Shown here: positions 23,401 to 33,519 of the stretch, one piece after another | Position numbering within the stretch: position 1 is the first letter of the stretch | Layout of the letters: every line of letters starts with the position of its first letter | Source: Sitta carolinensis | Taxonomy: Eukaryota; Chordata; Aves; Passeriformes; Sittidae | Assembly (NCBI GenBank): GCA_032173965.1 | Contig: CM063283.1 | Location: forward strand, 37,053,743 to 37,117,742 | Length of the DNA: 64,000 nt | Reading direction: 5' to 3' | The notes under the pieces: generated by a model | What the model was told of the DNA's origin: nothing | Databases searched by the model: none | The model's input: the letters and a program-made list of their open reading frames with translations, nothing else | Program-made: the position numbers and the translations under genes

Positions 23401-26400
23401 CTAATTAACTTTCATTTCTGTGTCAGGGCAAAGTAGTGTGATGCAGATGTAAATTGTAGTTCAGAAATCACCAGGATGAAACTAGAGAAAAAGAAAACAT
23501 CAAAACCTTCAGAATTCCTGCAGGACATTGGGAATGCAAAACGTGTGATGGGAAGTTACAGTATTAAATGCCTCATTTCACCAGGTCTTTTTGCATAATC
23601 TGCTTCTTCAGAAGTGCTTGGAATGTTACTAAACTGACAAAAGAGTATGGTTTATGTATATTGTGTTTATGTATGTATGTGAAAATGAATGTGTTCAGGG
23701 AGCATGTATATGTGCACATGGGATAGTGAAATTCTGATCAGAAATGGTGTCTAAAATATAAATGGCAGTTACGGACTACTAACTGCTAGAAAAACTTAAA
23801 AAACTTATAGTGTAATCTTTGCTTTCTCAAATGAATTAAGCTGATTTCTCTCCAGTTAGTTTCTCTCTTTATGAGCTTTTACAATTTTACATGAAATGTG
23901 AATATATTAATATTTTAACTGTAAGAGGTATACTTTGACTGGCTTAAGTGGTAAAGGAATGTGATTACAAGATGATTTATTGGAAGTCATTAAAAATGAT
24001 TTATTAAGAGAAAAATGTTGTGTTACTATAGTCTTTTTTTCCTCTCCTGAAGATGGGGTTATGCTGTCATTTTGTCTTCTTCAGAAGAGGAAAGCAGCCT
24101 GCAACAAATCAGGGAAGCATTTTGCTTTGTGGGTTACTGGCATGAATAGATGTTGAAAGAGTGTCCAGCCTGCTTTTACAATAGAGATGTAGCAAGCCTT
24201 GTGCTCCACCGCAGATTCACGCTTCATAGTTCCCAGTCTCGTGGGGAGACTCTTGTGCATCCGTCCAGGCCAGCGGGGTTGGGCAGCAATTCCATGCACA
24301 CTTCCAAGAGCGGTGGACAGCCCATGCCAGTCTCGTTCCTTTGCTGTTGGCTCAATTTTTTGGCTACCATTGTTTGTGGGGCTGTGCTGTGAATCAGATT
24401 AGTAATTGACCCAGATTAAAATATTTTTCCTCCCTTCCCCCTTTTCTCCCCCTTTAGTCCCTTGCCCAGTTCTGAGGAGGGCCATAGAAAGTGTAAGTAG
24501 GAGGGAAAGGATGGGCCTTTGATGATTCTAAAAGTGATGGCTTTCTTTAGATTACATTTCTTAGATGAGAATGGAAAAAAAAGACATCTGTGGGAAAAAA
24601 AGAAAACTGCAGTGGAGTGGGTGCGGAATTTATGCTTTAATGAATACAAGACTTCTTGCTCTTGCATGTTCTCTCAGCTTGGAGTATGAACTTAAAACAG
24701 AATGGATAATATTACACTTAGGGAAAAAAAAAGGATAAGGGGGGACATGCAATTATGCAATTTTCCTATAGTTGACTCCTTCACACAGAAAGAAAGGGGG
24801 AAATATTTTTATAAATGAGAGCCATGGCAAAGCTAAAGACAGTCACAGAACTTGATTATCTTTTGCTTAAGACAAAAAATATGTGTAAATGGAAGGTACA
24901 TGAATACTCCACCACAAAAAAGAAAGAAAAAATGGAGTTTGGGGATTGATTATGCTCACTTAATTTGTTAAATAGGATTTTTTTTTTCCTTCTGGCTACT
25001 CCGCAGTTTCTTCTTCTTATGAATAGCTTTGTTTCATTGTTTTGAAGTCAATGTACATTTCTTTTGAAACATGATGTAAAATGAGCTAGAGGAGAAAGAA
25101 TTTATCTGTAAAGTATGTATTTCCCTTATCTTCTTTCCTCGTGTGTATATATGTGTTTCTATATTCAGGAAATTCATTGGCATCTCTCCAGTTGACTTCA
25201 GCAGGATAAGACCTGGCAATATAATTAGGCATATATTATTAAACGGAGGAGTCAATGTGTCACAGAAGAGTAATATGTCGTTTGCTGTAGATGTTGTAGA
25301 AGGCAATATGGAAAGAGATTTAAAGGAACAGCAGGCTAGATCTGTTGAAATTTTACCAGCATGACAATCAAGTAATGGCTAATGGCAGACATTGCTTCCA
25401 ATCAAAGTCTTGTTGAACTTGGTCTATTCCTGTCTTGTTCCATAAATGAAATGAAACATACCCTTGTAGTTTGACCCTTAACTTCTGTGTCTGTGTAAAT
25501 GGTTAAAAACAATTGCTGAAAACTCTTGTGTCAAATACTAAGGGAATCCTGGAGCCAAGCTGCTATTTACACCTCATGTAGGAAAACGTAACCCTTAAAT
25601 ATTTCTTAGGTTCAAGGTCTGCAGCTGAAACACTGAACCACCTGAGACTACAGCTTCAGAATTTAGATGTACTTCAGTACTTAAATATTCAAGAGGAGAA
25701 GACCAAATTGAATTTATTGCAAGAGTGGAGCTTTAGGGATGTCCAGTAAAGAAGCACCATAGTTTTAGACAAACACCTGCTCTTGCCTGAATCTGTCCTG
25801 AATCTGCTGCTGAGGAAGCAGCATCCAGGATGGCAGTGTTGGTGAGCAGGGGCTTGCAAAGCCATCAAACTCATCGGAAACTAGGAGGGAGGAACAAGTT
25901 TTATCTGTAAAGAAACCTGAATAACAGGATAGCATGGCAGTTGGGAGGTGAGGGCAGCAATCTTCAACATCTCTGTCATAGCAATACTGCTTGCCATAAA
26001 ATCTAACCAGGCAAGGCATTGCTTACATCTCAGAGAGTATAAGTCACATGGCCTCATGCAAACTAAGGGACTCATCAGTAACCTTTGTTCTCTTTCCTGC
26101 CACCCAGAGCAAATTAGATAGTTATGGGCTGACTGGATAACTCCAAGGCATCCACAGGAAATTCACATTACTATCAAATGAAAGATTAATAAAAAAATGT
26201 CCTTTGTAAGAATGGCTGCAAGTGAATATGGTTTGATAGTGGGCACAAGCACTCGGTGGTATGTTGAATCTTCCCACAAGGCCATTTTACATAATTTATT
26301 AACAAGATCATTTTACTTTCTGATTTAAAAGATTTGTAACTATAAGCTCCTGTGTTTTCCCTGAACAAGTCACAATGCACACAGTAGGCAAAGTGTTAAA

Positions 26401-29400
26401 GGGCTAGGAAAATATTATTTCATCACTCCTGTTCCATTAGAATTCACTTGGGTGGCTGAGAAAATGGTTTATGGATTAGAGAGAGAAGAACAAGCTAAAA
26501 CATTTCATACCTTCATCTCTGATAAATTCCCCAAACTCATTCTTTGCATCTGAGCCATAAATAACAACCATGCTTTTTGCTAAAAAGAGCTTTTTTCCTG
26601 TACCAGGTCTTTTGTCTTGGAGATGAATGCTATAATAAATTTGAAGTCTTAGGGGGGGCATTGTTTGAACTATAACATTATGGTTTACAACTGTTGCTTC
26701 TATTATGAGGAGGATAAAAAGCGACTATGAAGCTTGATCTCTGTCATAGAAACAGATTAATATTTCAGCCTTCAGCTTGGGTCAAGTGTATGATTTTTCC
26801 CAAAAGCACCTTAGCAATTAATTATTATTCTGTTTGCATTTAAAATCTTATCCTTTTAACTATCTTTCAACCTTATCCAAATGTTATACTTACTTGAATT
26901 CTATATTGAATTATTTTTTTAAGCTTAAAAATTATGCTATAGGTCAACACAGGTAGAAAAGTTTTAGAGGAAAAGATTTTTAGAAAACAAATTCACCAAA
27001 AGACATTTTGAGGTATTCATTCCTTAAAATTGGACAACATTTGTTTAAAAATTAAGATCACCCTTATTAATTTCAGTTGTGTTTCTCAGAAGATAAAGGC
27101 AAACAGCTCAAATGTTTGCAGTAGTAAGTGAACAAAGCATGCATGTAATTATGAATTATAATCAAGGAAATTGTTGTACCCATGAGTTCTAGCTTTCAGA
27201 GATTTTGGTCAAAAAAAGATCCTTAACAAGAAGATAACTTGAAGAAGATAGCCTTATCTTTTAGTTTCTACTGTGCCTCCTCTGCACAAGCTGAACTGCT
27301 TGAATTTTTAGCTTTCAATAATCTGGGTTTAGCACACCTAGGAAAATTGAGATCAGGGTGAAGGCCCTTGACCACCTTGCTGACCTACTGGCATGAAGTC
27401 AGCTCTGTTGTAATAATACAAGTCTTCTGATTAAATATACCAAGAAATGGCAAAGAAGTGGTTCCTCTCATTACCAGCAGGCTTCCTGTGCCTCTTTGGT
27501 CCTGGTTACTCCTAATACCTATAAGTTTCTTTCTTTTGTCTGTCAGGTCCACATTCACTAATCACCTTGTGTGGGTCTAGCCCTAAGAGTGTGAGCTTGC
27601 AATGTACTAGTTACCTCTTGTGGGAAAAGGGGTAATTTTGATGGAACTGGGGGTGTTGGGCTTTCTGGAGAAGTTCCACTCAGAACTTCTCAGGTCAGTG
27701 CTGAGGAGGTTCAGGTTTTAAGGAGGTACTGAAGACAGTGTGAATGGGTGTGTGCAGAGATGAAAAATGCTACTTGCATACTGCAATATTTTATGCCAAG
27801 TATTTTTCAAAAGTGTAATCAATTTTAATTTCGGTTTCTAAGACACCAAGTGTCATCTCTTTTCTTGATTGTGTTGGTCGGTTATGTGCAGCTCCAGGAT
27901 TACTTGTCCAAACCTGAACACCCTTATTCAAGCACTCAGCCTTCAAATAACTGATGTAGATCTAAGGACTTTTTTGTCATCAACTTCATGGAAACTCATA
28001 TCTTCAAGTCACTTCTTCTGTGTATCAGAATGGTTTATTTCAAATTTTGTTTATCTGCAAGCACTAAACTAAGTTATCAACAACAATATCTTTGATATAA
28101 CCAAACTTAGTATTATCTAAAGACACATAATTATAGCTAATAGTAGAATAAAAGACATTAAGTGAAAATGAAACAAAACTGGATTTTCCCAACATTTTGA
28201 AAGGAATTTAAAAATTGGTGATTTTTTTTTTAAGTATGGTTATATTTCATTAGTTTTTACTTACTAATTTAAATTCTGTTTTGTTTCTTCATATGTATGT
28301 TTGTTAGTAGACAGTTTTCTATGTTAAATCTGTCAAAATATGTACATCTATTAGGGCTATAAATACATGGAGTATGGCAATAGAAACTATTATAGTGGAA
28401 AATATTGGTTATGTTGTTTTTTTCTGTGTAAGTTTTAAAATTTATTGAATTTTTTAAAAAGTTGCAATCGTTTGGAGAAGAGTAGCCAAGCTTAAAATAA
28501 GGGGCTAGGCTGAAGTTGATAGGCTGTCCAACTGCATGGACTATGTGCTTACAGTTGGAGTTTTACCCCTCATTTTTCCCACAATCCAAGCTGGAACAGG
28601 GTTGATCCAATTCTCTTGCAGCTATTTTTCTGATCAGCTTTCTTTTCTACATGGGCAGACACTTCCTCTATTTATTGCTCTGTGAAATTAAAATAGATGT
28701 AAAATGAAATCTGATTTGTTTTGTAGTAATGCTTACAAATTCTTTTCTCCTTTTTAGATTCTCAGTATAATCCTGTATGATAATTTATTTATTCTTTTCA
28801 AGCAGAAATAGCATTTCAGATTTAAAAAGGAAGAATGCTTGAAGATTTAAGGAATACACTTTCTGTACTAAGGAATTTAAAACTGTGCAGGCAGTTCTAA
28901 ACTTTGTCTAATGTATTTCATGACAGCATGAATATCTTTGTAAACATATTCCTGCTTAAGTCAAACTTAGCTTTGTTAATTTGAACAGAGTTTAAAAGCC
29001 TTTTATATATATCCAAGTACATAATATAAAGAGAAATTTTGAATTGTACCATAACCTAAAGTTCATTAAAGAAGCTACCTGGAAATGAAGGAGATATATT
29101 CCAGCTTTTAGTTTTGTTAAAAGTCATACCTTATTTTTTTCCTACCATAGCCTTTTCATTTAGCAGTAGGAAAAAGGCAAGTCAGAACTCCTGGGTTTCT
29201 CATTATCACATATTTTTGGAGAAAATATTGCTTTCAATTGACGAACTGTAATGCTTTTCTCCAGTGAAAATTCTACTTTTATCAGAAAGATCAGCATTTA
29301 TTTGAAACAATGTATCAAGAATCGAAAACCAAAGAAACCGTTTAAAAATGCCCTTTTGCCTAGCCTTGACCTAATAGATACTATTATGTTTGAATATTCA

Positions 29401-30350
29401 TACTTAAGATAAGGAAATTATGTTTAGGACTTTAAAGCATTCAAGATTTATTTCACTATTGATTAGCAAGAGTTGAGGGAACTGTGCCTGGACTAAAATC
29501 AGGCTCTTCTTGTAAATCTTATGATTTACAGATGTGAAATAGTAAACTGCTTTGATTATTTTTTTCTTTTCCATTTGAAATGCCGTATATTTCTGAATCA
29601 TAGTTAAGTATTGAAGTGGAAATCAAAAACCGAAAAATAATTTTGAAGGGATAAAACTGTATACAGAATAGCTGAAAAAATAAAGACAGTGATAATCTTT
29701 GGGGGAATACTTGTGATAAATGACTTCTTTCCTTTAATTCCTGTAGTGCATCCTTACTGATTGACATCTGAATGGCAGTAATTTGGGGTAATGGGTAGCT
29801 ACTAATTGAGGGTGAGCTTCACTCCTTTGCAGAAGAACATTCTCAAGACCTTCCAGTATAACACTCAAATCCTGTATTAAGTGCATAAATTGGTATAGGA
29901 TTTTATGTTAGCCTTCTCTGTACGAGTTAATTTTATCAGGTCCCCTTATGACAGGCCTAAAGTGTGCTTGAAAGATGTCTGTATACATATGGTAATTTCT
30001 TACTTGTGGCTCTCTTTTCTGTATTTATGCAGCGTGGTGTCTACTGGCATTATGGCCAAAGATACGTTTTCATTGTGCTGTTCTGTCAGTGCTTCTGTGA
30101 CTGTTTAGTTCTAAGAGTTTTAGATGGCTATGCTGTTTCATTATCGTAAGAATTGCACAGTTGCAACTGGTTATGTGTATAGTTGCATAGATAACTGGGT
30201 TACATAGATGTCCTAGAACATTATTGGGAGATAATACTGCTTTTTTTTGTCATTACAGTTCTCAACCAGTTGATTTATCAAACTTACAGATTTTTAAAAA
30301 TTGCCTCCTTAAAACATAGTCTCTGAAATACTGTAGCTGGAGTTTTGGTG
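20500..30350. other. AT-rich non-genic DNA
   Basis: No gene recognised in almost 10 kb. Local exceptions are the inverted repeat at 21772-21804, a less AT-rich segment at about 24150-24400, and a word resembling TTGACTTCAGCAGGATAAG near 25192. The last is similar to scattered words at 10242 and 17326 that may be remnants of an old amniote repeat. Open frames at 25143-25364 and 25765-26075 show no recognisable domain. Confidence 0.6.
21772..21804. repeat. perfect 14-bp inverted repeat, 5-base loop
   Basis: ATAAAATTATTCTA (21772-21785) is the exact reverse complement of TAGAATAATTTTAT (21791-21804), separated by TTTTA. It is a very AT-rich cruciform-capable hairpin, and its origin is not evident. 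No target-site duplication or transposon terminus was recognised around it. Confidence 0.9.
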
Positions 30351-30360
30351 GATTTTTGGT

Positions 30361-30362
<2 letters not shown>

Positions 30363-30389
<27 letters not shown>
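30363..30389. repeat. poly-T tract, 27 bases
   Basis: Uninterrupted run of 27 T on the plus strand with no recognisable adjoining retroposon. Confidence 0.9.
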
Positions 30390-30391
<2 letters not shown>

Positions 30392-31480
30392 TCAGTTGAT
30401 TGTAGTTGATGACGTATGAGGAAAAAAGATGATTCCCAGTTCCTAATGTTTTGCTGAGTTTGCAGGATGACTGCACAGAGCCTACACTAGTTCCTTGTTA
30501 AGGGTATTTTTAGCATTAAACCCTGGGTTAGTATTGGGACATTTGGATGACATGAGAATGTGAGCAGGACCTAAGGAGACTGCTCAGTGAATATTTACTC
30601 TAGGGGGTTTAAATTTTATGTGCTGACCTGATGTGCTCTATTCTGAGATCGCAGTATTTCTAGGGTTTCTCAAAGAGGCACTGGATATCTCCTCTGTGAA
30701 CAGCTGATAGAAGAAAAGCCCATTTCATTTGTGTCAAAAAGAGAAAGAATGACAAAGACTATCCCCCTCCTCAGCTGAATGGTAGGGGGGAAGGAAAGGA
30801 GGAGGGGAGTGGAAAGTTCTCCAGGAGACTGAGGGCGAGAGAAAGAAGACATCTTAAAATTTTTTCTGAAAAGAGACACAAGACATAAACTTAGTGTTCT
30901 TCCTGTTGTAAAAATTGTGGATAAAAAAGCTTGTCTACTTTAAAGATAACCCAAGTTAATAAAAATTTATAGAAGGGTTTTTATGATGAGCTTGTCTAAA
31001 ATAGCAGGGAATAGCAATGCTGCTGTGTACCTGCAAAGTGTGTATTGTTATTTTTGTCATGTCTGAACTGGAAGAGATTTGGGCTTCTGAAAGAATTGCT
31101 GCACAAAATGTCCTGTTATATTTTACTGCCTGTCCTGGGATACAATAAAGGTGTTGGCATCTTCCCATGTAAATGTTCTGTACAAATACTGAGTTTAAGA
31201 TTAGGGGGAAAAAAAAGGTACAACAAAGTGTGGATGTTTCGGACTTCACGAATTTCCTTTTTAAAAAGAGTAGCAGTTGTATTAAAAGAACGTTAAGTCA
31301 ATCAAAGTATGAAGCTGGTCTCGGTAGATGTCAGGGATGCTAAATTTTAATGTGGCTTGTGGACATTTAATGTTCCTCATCTCGATCCACTGAGTACCTG
31401 AACCAAGCCCAGTAATTGGTAAGAAAACAAAGGCATTTTTGACGATTGAAGAATACTTGGAAAGAGGAAAAGGTTCAAGT
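30390..31480. other. non-genic DNA left of the CpG island
   Basis: No gene recognised. Composition begins to shift toward the CpG island downstream. The open frames here (30670-30879 minus, 30956-31249 minus, 31045-31296 plus) overlap or lie close together on opposite strands and show no domain. Confidence 0.55.
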
Positions 31481-31486
31481 GAATTA

Positions 31487-31530
<44 letters not shown>
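31487..31530. repeat. (AAT)n trinucleotide microsatellite
   Basis: Fourteen full AAT units (31487-31528) plus two bases, without interruption. Poly-asparagine on the plus strand and poly-tyrosine on the minus strand in the apparent reading frames are artefacts of this repeat. It lies about 250 bases left of the CpG island. Confidence 0.95.
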
Positions 31531-31531
<1 letters not shown>

Positions 31532-32060
31532 GCCCCTTCTTGTGAATCTGCCCGGGAACCCTTTTTTTTTTGTTTATTAGCAGACAGGCCTGTGTCCTTT
31601 CCTTTGATGACGGTAACAAGTTCTATGACATTGCCACTTTGAGTTCTTGCTTCATTAGATTGGGTGACTGTTTATTTGAAATTGTAATGAAATATTTACT
31701 TTATAGAGCTATAAGGATTAGCGGCGATAATTGAGTGAGGCTGATCCGGAGCTTTCAGTGTAATAGGGCCCCCTTGTTTGAATACAGAGCGCGGGGAGAA
31801 TGGAGGGGCGAGGGAGCTCGTTTCTGCCTGTCACTTTCCCTCTACATGTTGCTTTTTCTCCCGGAGATAAGTGGGCCTAATGCTGAACAAATACGGGAAA
31901 TCGGGAGCCACTGAGAATCATTCGCCTCTCGCTTTCCCATGGCAGCCTGATAGACGCCCGCTCAAAAGAGCCCCCCTCCTCCCGGGCCGGCGGCGGGGCT
32001 GTCACCGCCAGCAAATCCAATCGCGGCGCGGCCGGGCCGGCGGGGCCGGGGCGAGGCGGA

Positions 32061-32091
32061 GGGCGCGGGCGGAGGCGGGAGCCGGGCCGGG
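32061..32091 (+). other. G-quadruplex motif
   Basis: Five GGG tracts lie at 32061-32063, 32067-32069, 32077-32079, 32084-32086 and 32089-32091, with loops of 3, 7, 4 and 2 bases. This satisfies the usual G3+N1-7 pattern on the plus strand inside the CpG island. Quadruplex formation is inferred, not shown. Confidence 0.7.
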
Positions 32092-32165
32092 CCGGCCGGG
32101 GGGGCGGCGGGCACCTGGAGCCGGGATAGGCCGCGCGGTGCCGCCGCATTGTGCCGGGGAGACGC

Positions 32166-32178
32166 GCCGCCATTTGCA
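32166..32178 (-). promoter_or_regulatory. YY1/TISU-like element
   Basis: On the minus strand the sequence reads GCAAATGGCGGC, 10 of 12 positions of the TISU consensus SAASATGGCGGC and the core of a YY1 site. TISU elements combine a start site and an ATG with a very short leader. Here the ATG (32173-32171) opens a 98-codon proline/arginine-rich frame down to 31877, which I do not recognise. The element suggests possible minus-strand initiation near 32185, but the frame itself is probably non-coding. Confidence 0.3.
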
Positions 32179-32640
32179 GAGATAATGGGAGAAATTAATG
32201 CAAATGAGTGAATGGAACGAACCGCATTTTCATGCAGATCGGAGGGGCTCGCGCGGGCTGCTTGATAACAAGTCGCGGGGAGAAAAGGCCGACATTGTGA
32301 GGACTCATTTTTTCCCCATTTCTTCTCACTAGTGCCTCATAAGGGCCCTTTGTTCCCTAAGTAACTCTTTCTAAACTATTGACATTGCTCATTTATGTGA
32401 ATTTCGGAGTCCCCCCCGCCTCTTCTTCGCCCCCCTCCCGCCCCCGAAGTAGCCTTGGGTGATCTGGGAAAGCGTTAATTGCGGCAGGACAATGACCGGG
32501 CTGGAACGGGAACTGCGATCATTAAGTGCAATGTTGCAGTTGTCCGTGCCTCATTATAACGTGCAGACAAGGCAATAAAATGCGTGTTTCACAAACAAAT
32601 CTTTTAACGAGTGGAGTTCAAGAGCCTCCAGCTGTCCAGA
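32174..32640. promoter_or_regulatory. probable conserved enhancer-like block
   Basis: Directly right of the GC-richest part, the sequence is dense in words bound by developmental factors. They include the octamer ATGCAAAT (32198-32205), ATTGACATTG, CATTTATGTGAAT, GTTAATTGCGG (about 32474), GACAATGACC, CATTATAACG and CAATAAA (about 32573). CpG content is moderate and no frame is open over a useful length. The mixture of a CpG island flank with homeodomain, POU and SOX-type words is typical of deeply conserved elements near developmental transcription-factor genes. Conservation itself is an inference. Confidence 0.4.
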
Positions 32641-32649
32641 TTTACACCT

Positions 32650-33200
32650 TTTTTTCCTTTTTTTTTTTCCCATACTTCCCCCCCCCAATCGTTACTGCAA
32701 ATAAACTTTATGCTATTTTGGAAGATGCATTTCTACAGCAGCAAACTTCCTGCGTTCAGAAATAACTTCTCGCTGGTTCTTTCATTAACAACTAAAAAAA
32801 AAAAAAAAAAGGAAAAAAGGTGTGTGCTCTTTCATGAAGAAACCTAACACCTAAGTTGCTCCAAAGAAAAATAAACTCTCACCAGTCCTTTCCACACATC
32901 CCGTAGCTTTGCGCTTCCTTTGTGGAATTTTGGAATAGGTTAGATTTTAAGTTTTGGAGCAGTAATATTTGTATGTTTTTCAAGCAAGTGCAACTGTAAA
33001 GATGGAAACACTGTTGCCGACTTCATGTGCTTGTTTATTTTTGACGTCTTGGGAAAAAAAAAAAAAAAAATCAGGAGGAAGAGTAGCTAAATAATCAGAT
33101 TTAAAGGTCATCCAGTATAAGTACCGGTGAACTATCGGACCCAAGAGAAAAGCAGCCAGAAAGAAAAAAAAAAATAAAAAAAATAAAAGGTAACAGATTC
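32650..33200. repeat. A-rich and T-rich simple tracts
   Basis: A cluster of homopolymer-like tracts sits between the two GC-rich blocks. There is a T-rich stretch with a C run at about 32648-32687, A17 at 32794-32810, A17 at 33054-33070, and an A-rich stretch near 33161-33188. A CRE-like TGACGTC lies at 33042-33048. No gene is seen. Confidence 0.8.
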
Positions 33201-33359
33201 AGCATTGTCCAAAAGTTCCAGACCAGTGATTAATGTGTGAGATAATGGACTTGGGAAATGAGTAAACACTCCCGTGCTCCCTGCTTTGTGCTTGAATGAC
33301 TTGATGACAAGGGCAGAGCAAGGTGAGAATTTAAACAGGACTACAGGAAAAGAGACAAA

Positions 33360-33515
33360 GCCCTGCGACAGCAGCCGGGGCGGGCGCGGGGGGGTCCCTG
33401 GGTGCCTCGGCCCCGCCAGGAGCGCACGGAGCCCCGGGACCGTCCCCAAAACGCGTTCATTTCAACTTCCCGGGGCTTTAAAAGGCGCAACAATGAGACC
33501 GCCTTTATAAATTAA
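33360..33515. promoter_or_regulatory. second small CpG-rich block with TATA-like words
   Basis: About 120 bases (33365-33475) are CpG-rich and end in CGGGGCTTTAAAAGGCGC. A TTTATAAATTAATTA word follows at 33504-33518. The order CpG-rich then TATA-like (33477-33485 and 33504-33511) could be a core promoter on the plus strand. A donor-like AAG|GTGAGA lies just upstream (about 33325). It may instead be the shoulder of the main island. Confidence 0.35.
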
Positions 33516-33519
33516 TTAT

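Larger units (their letters stand above)
31780..32520. promoter_or_regulatory. CpG island, probable promoter or enhancer centre
   Basis: This is the only strongly GC-rich stretch of the window. A hand count gives about 35 CpG in 31981-32170 alone, whereas surrounding DNA is CpG-poor. Within it lie a CCAAT-like word (AATCCAATCGCGG near 32015-32027), repeated GGCCGG/GGGCGG words of the Sp/KLF type (32030-32110), and a YY1/TISU-like GCCGCCATTTG at 32166-32176. CpG density of this kind marks unmethylated promoters or developmental regulatory islands in vertebrates. No first exon can be recognised. Open frames of about 100 codons run through it on both strands, as expected for GC-rich DNA lacking stop codons. 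Direction of any transcription is undecided. Confidence 0.75.

Noticed and set aside
25143..25364. 73-codon plus-strand frame considered as an exon
   Set aside because: No recognisable family and no convincing acceptor/donor pair in frame. It also contains a word that looks like an old repeat.
31377..31642. Frames with poly-Asn or poly-Tyr
   Set aside because: Translation of the (AAT)n microsatellite, not a protein repeat.
31877..32173. 98-codon minus-strand frame in the CpG island (starts at the TISU-like ATG)
   Set aside because: GC-rich DNA lacks stop codons. The product is proline/arginine-rich low complexity with no domain, and an equally long frame (31871-32185) runs on the plus strand over the same bases.
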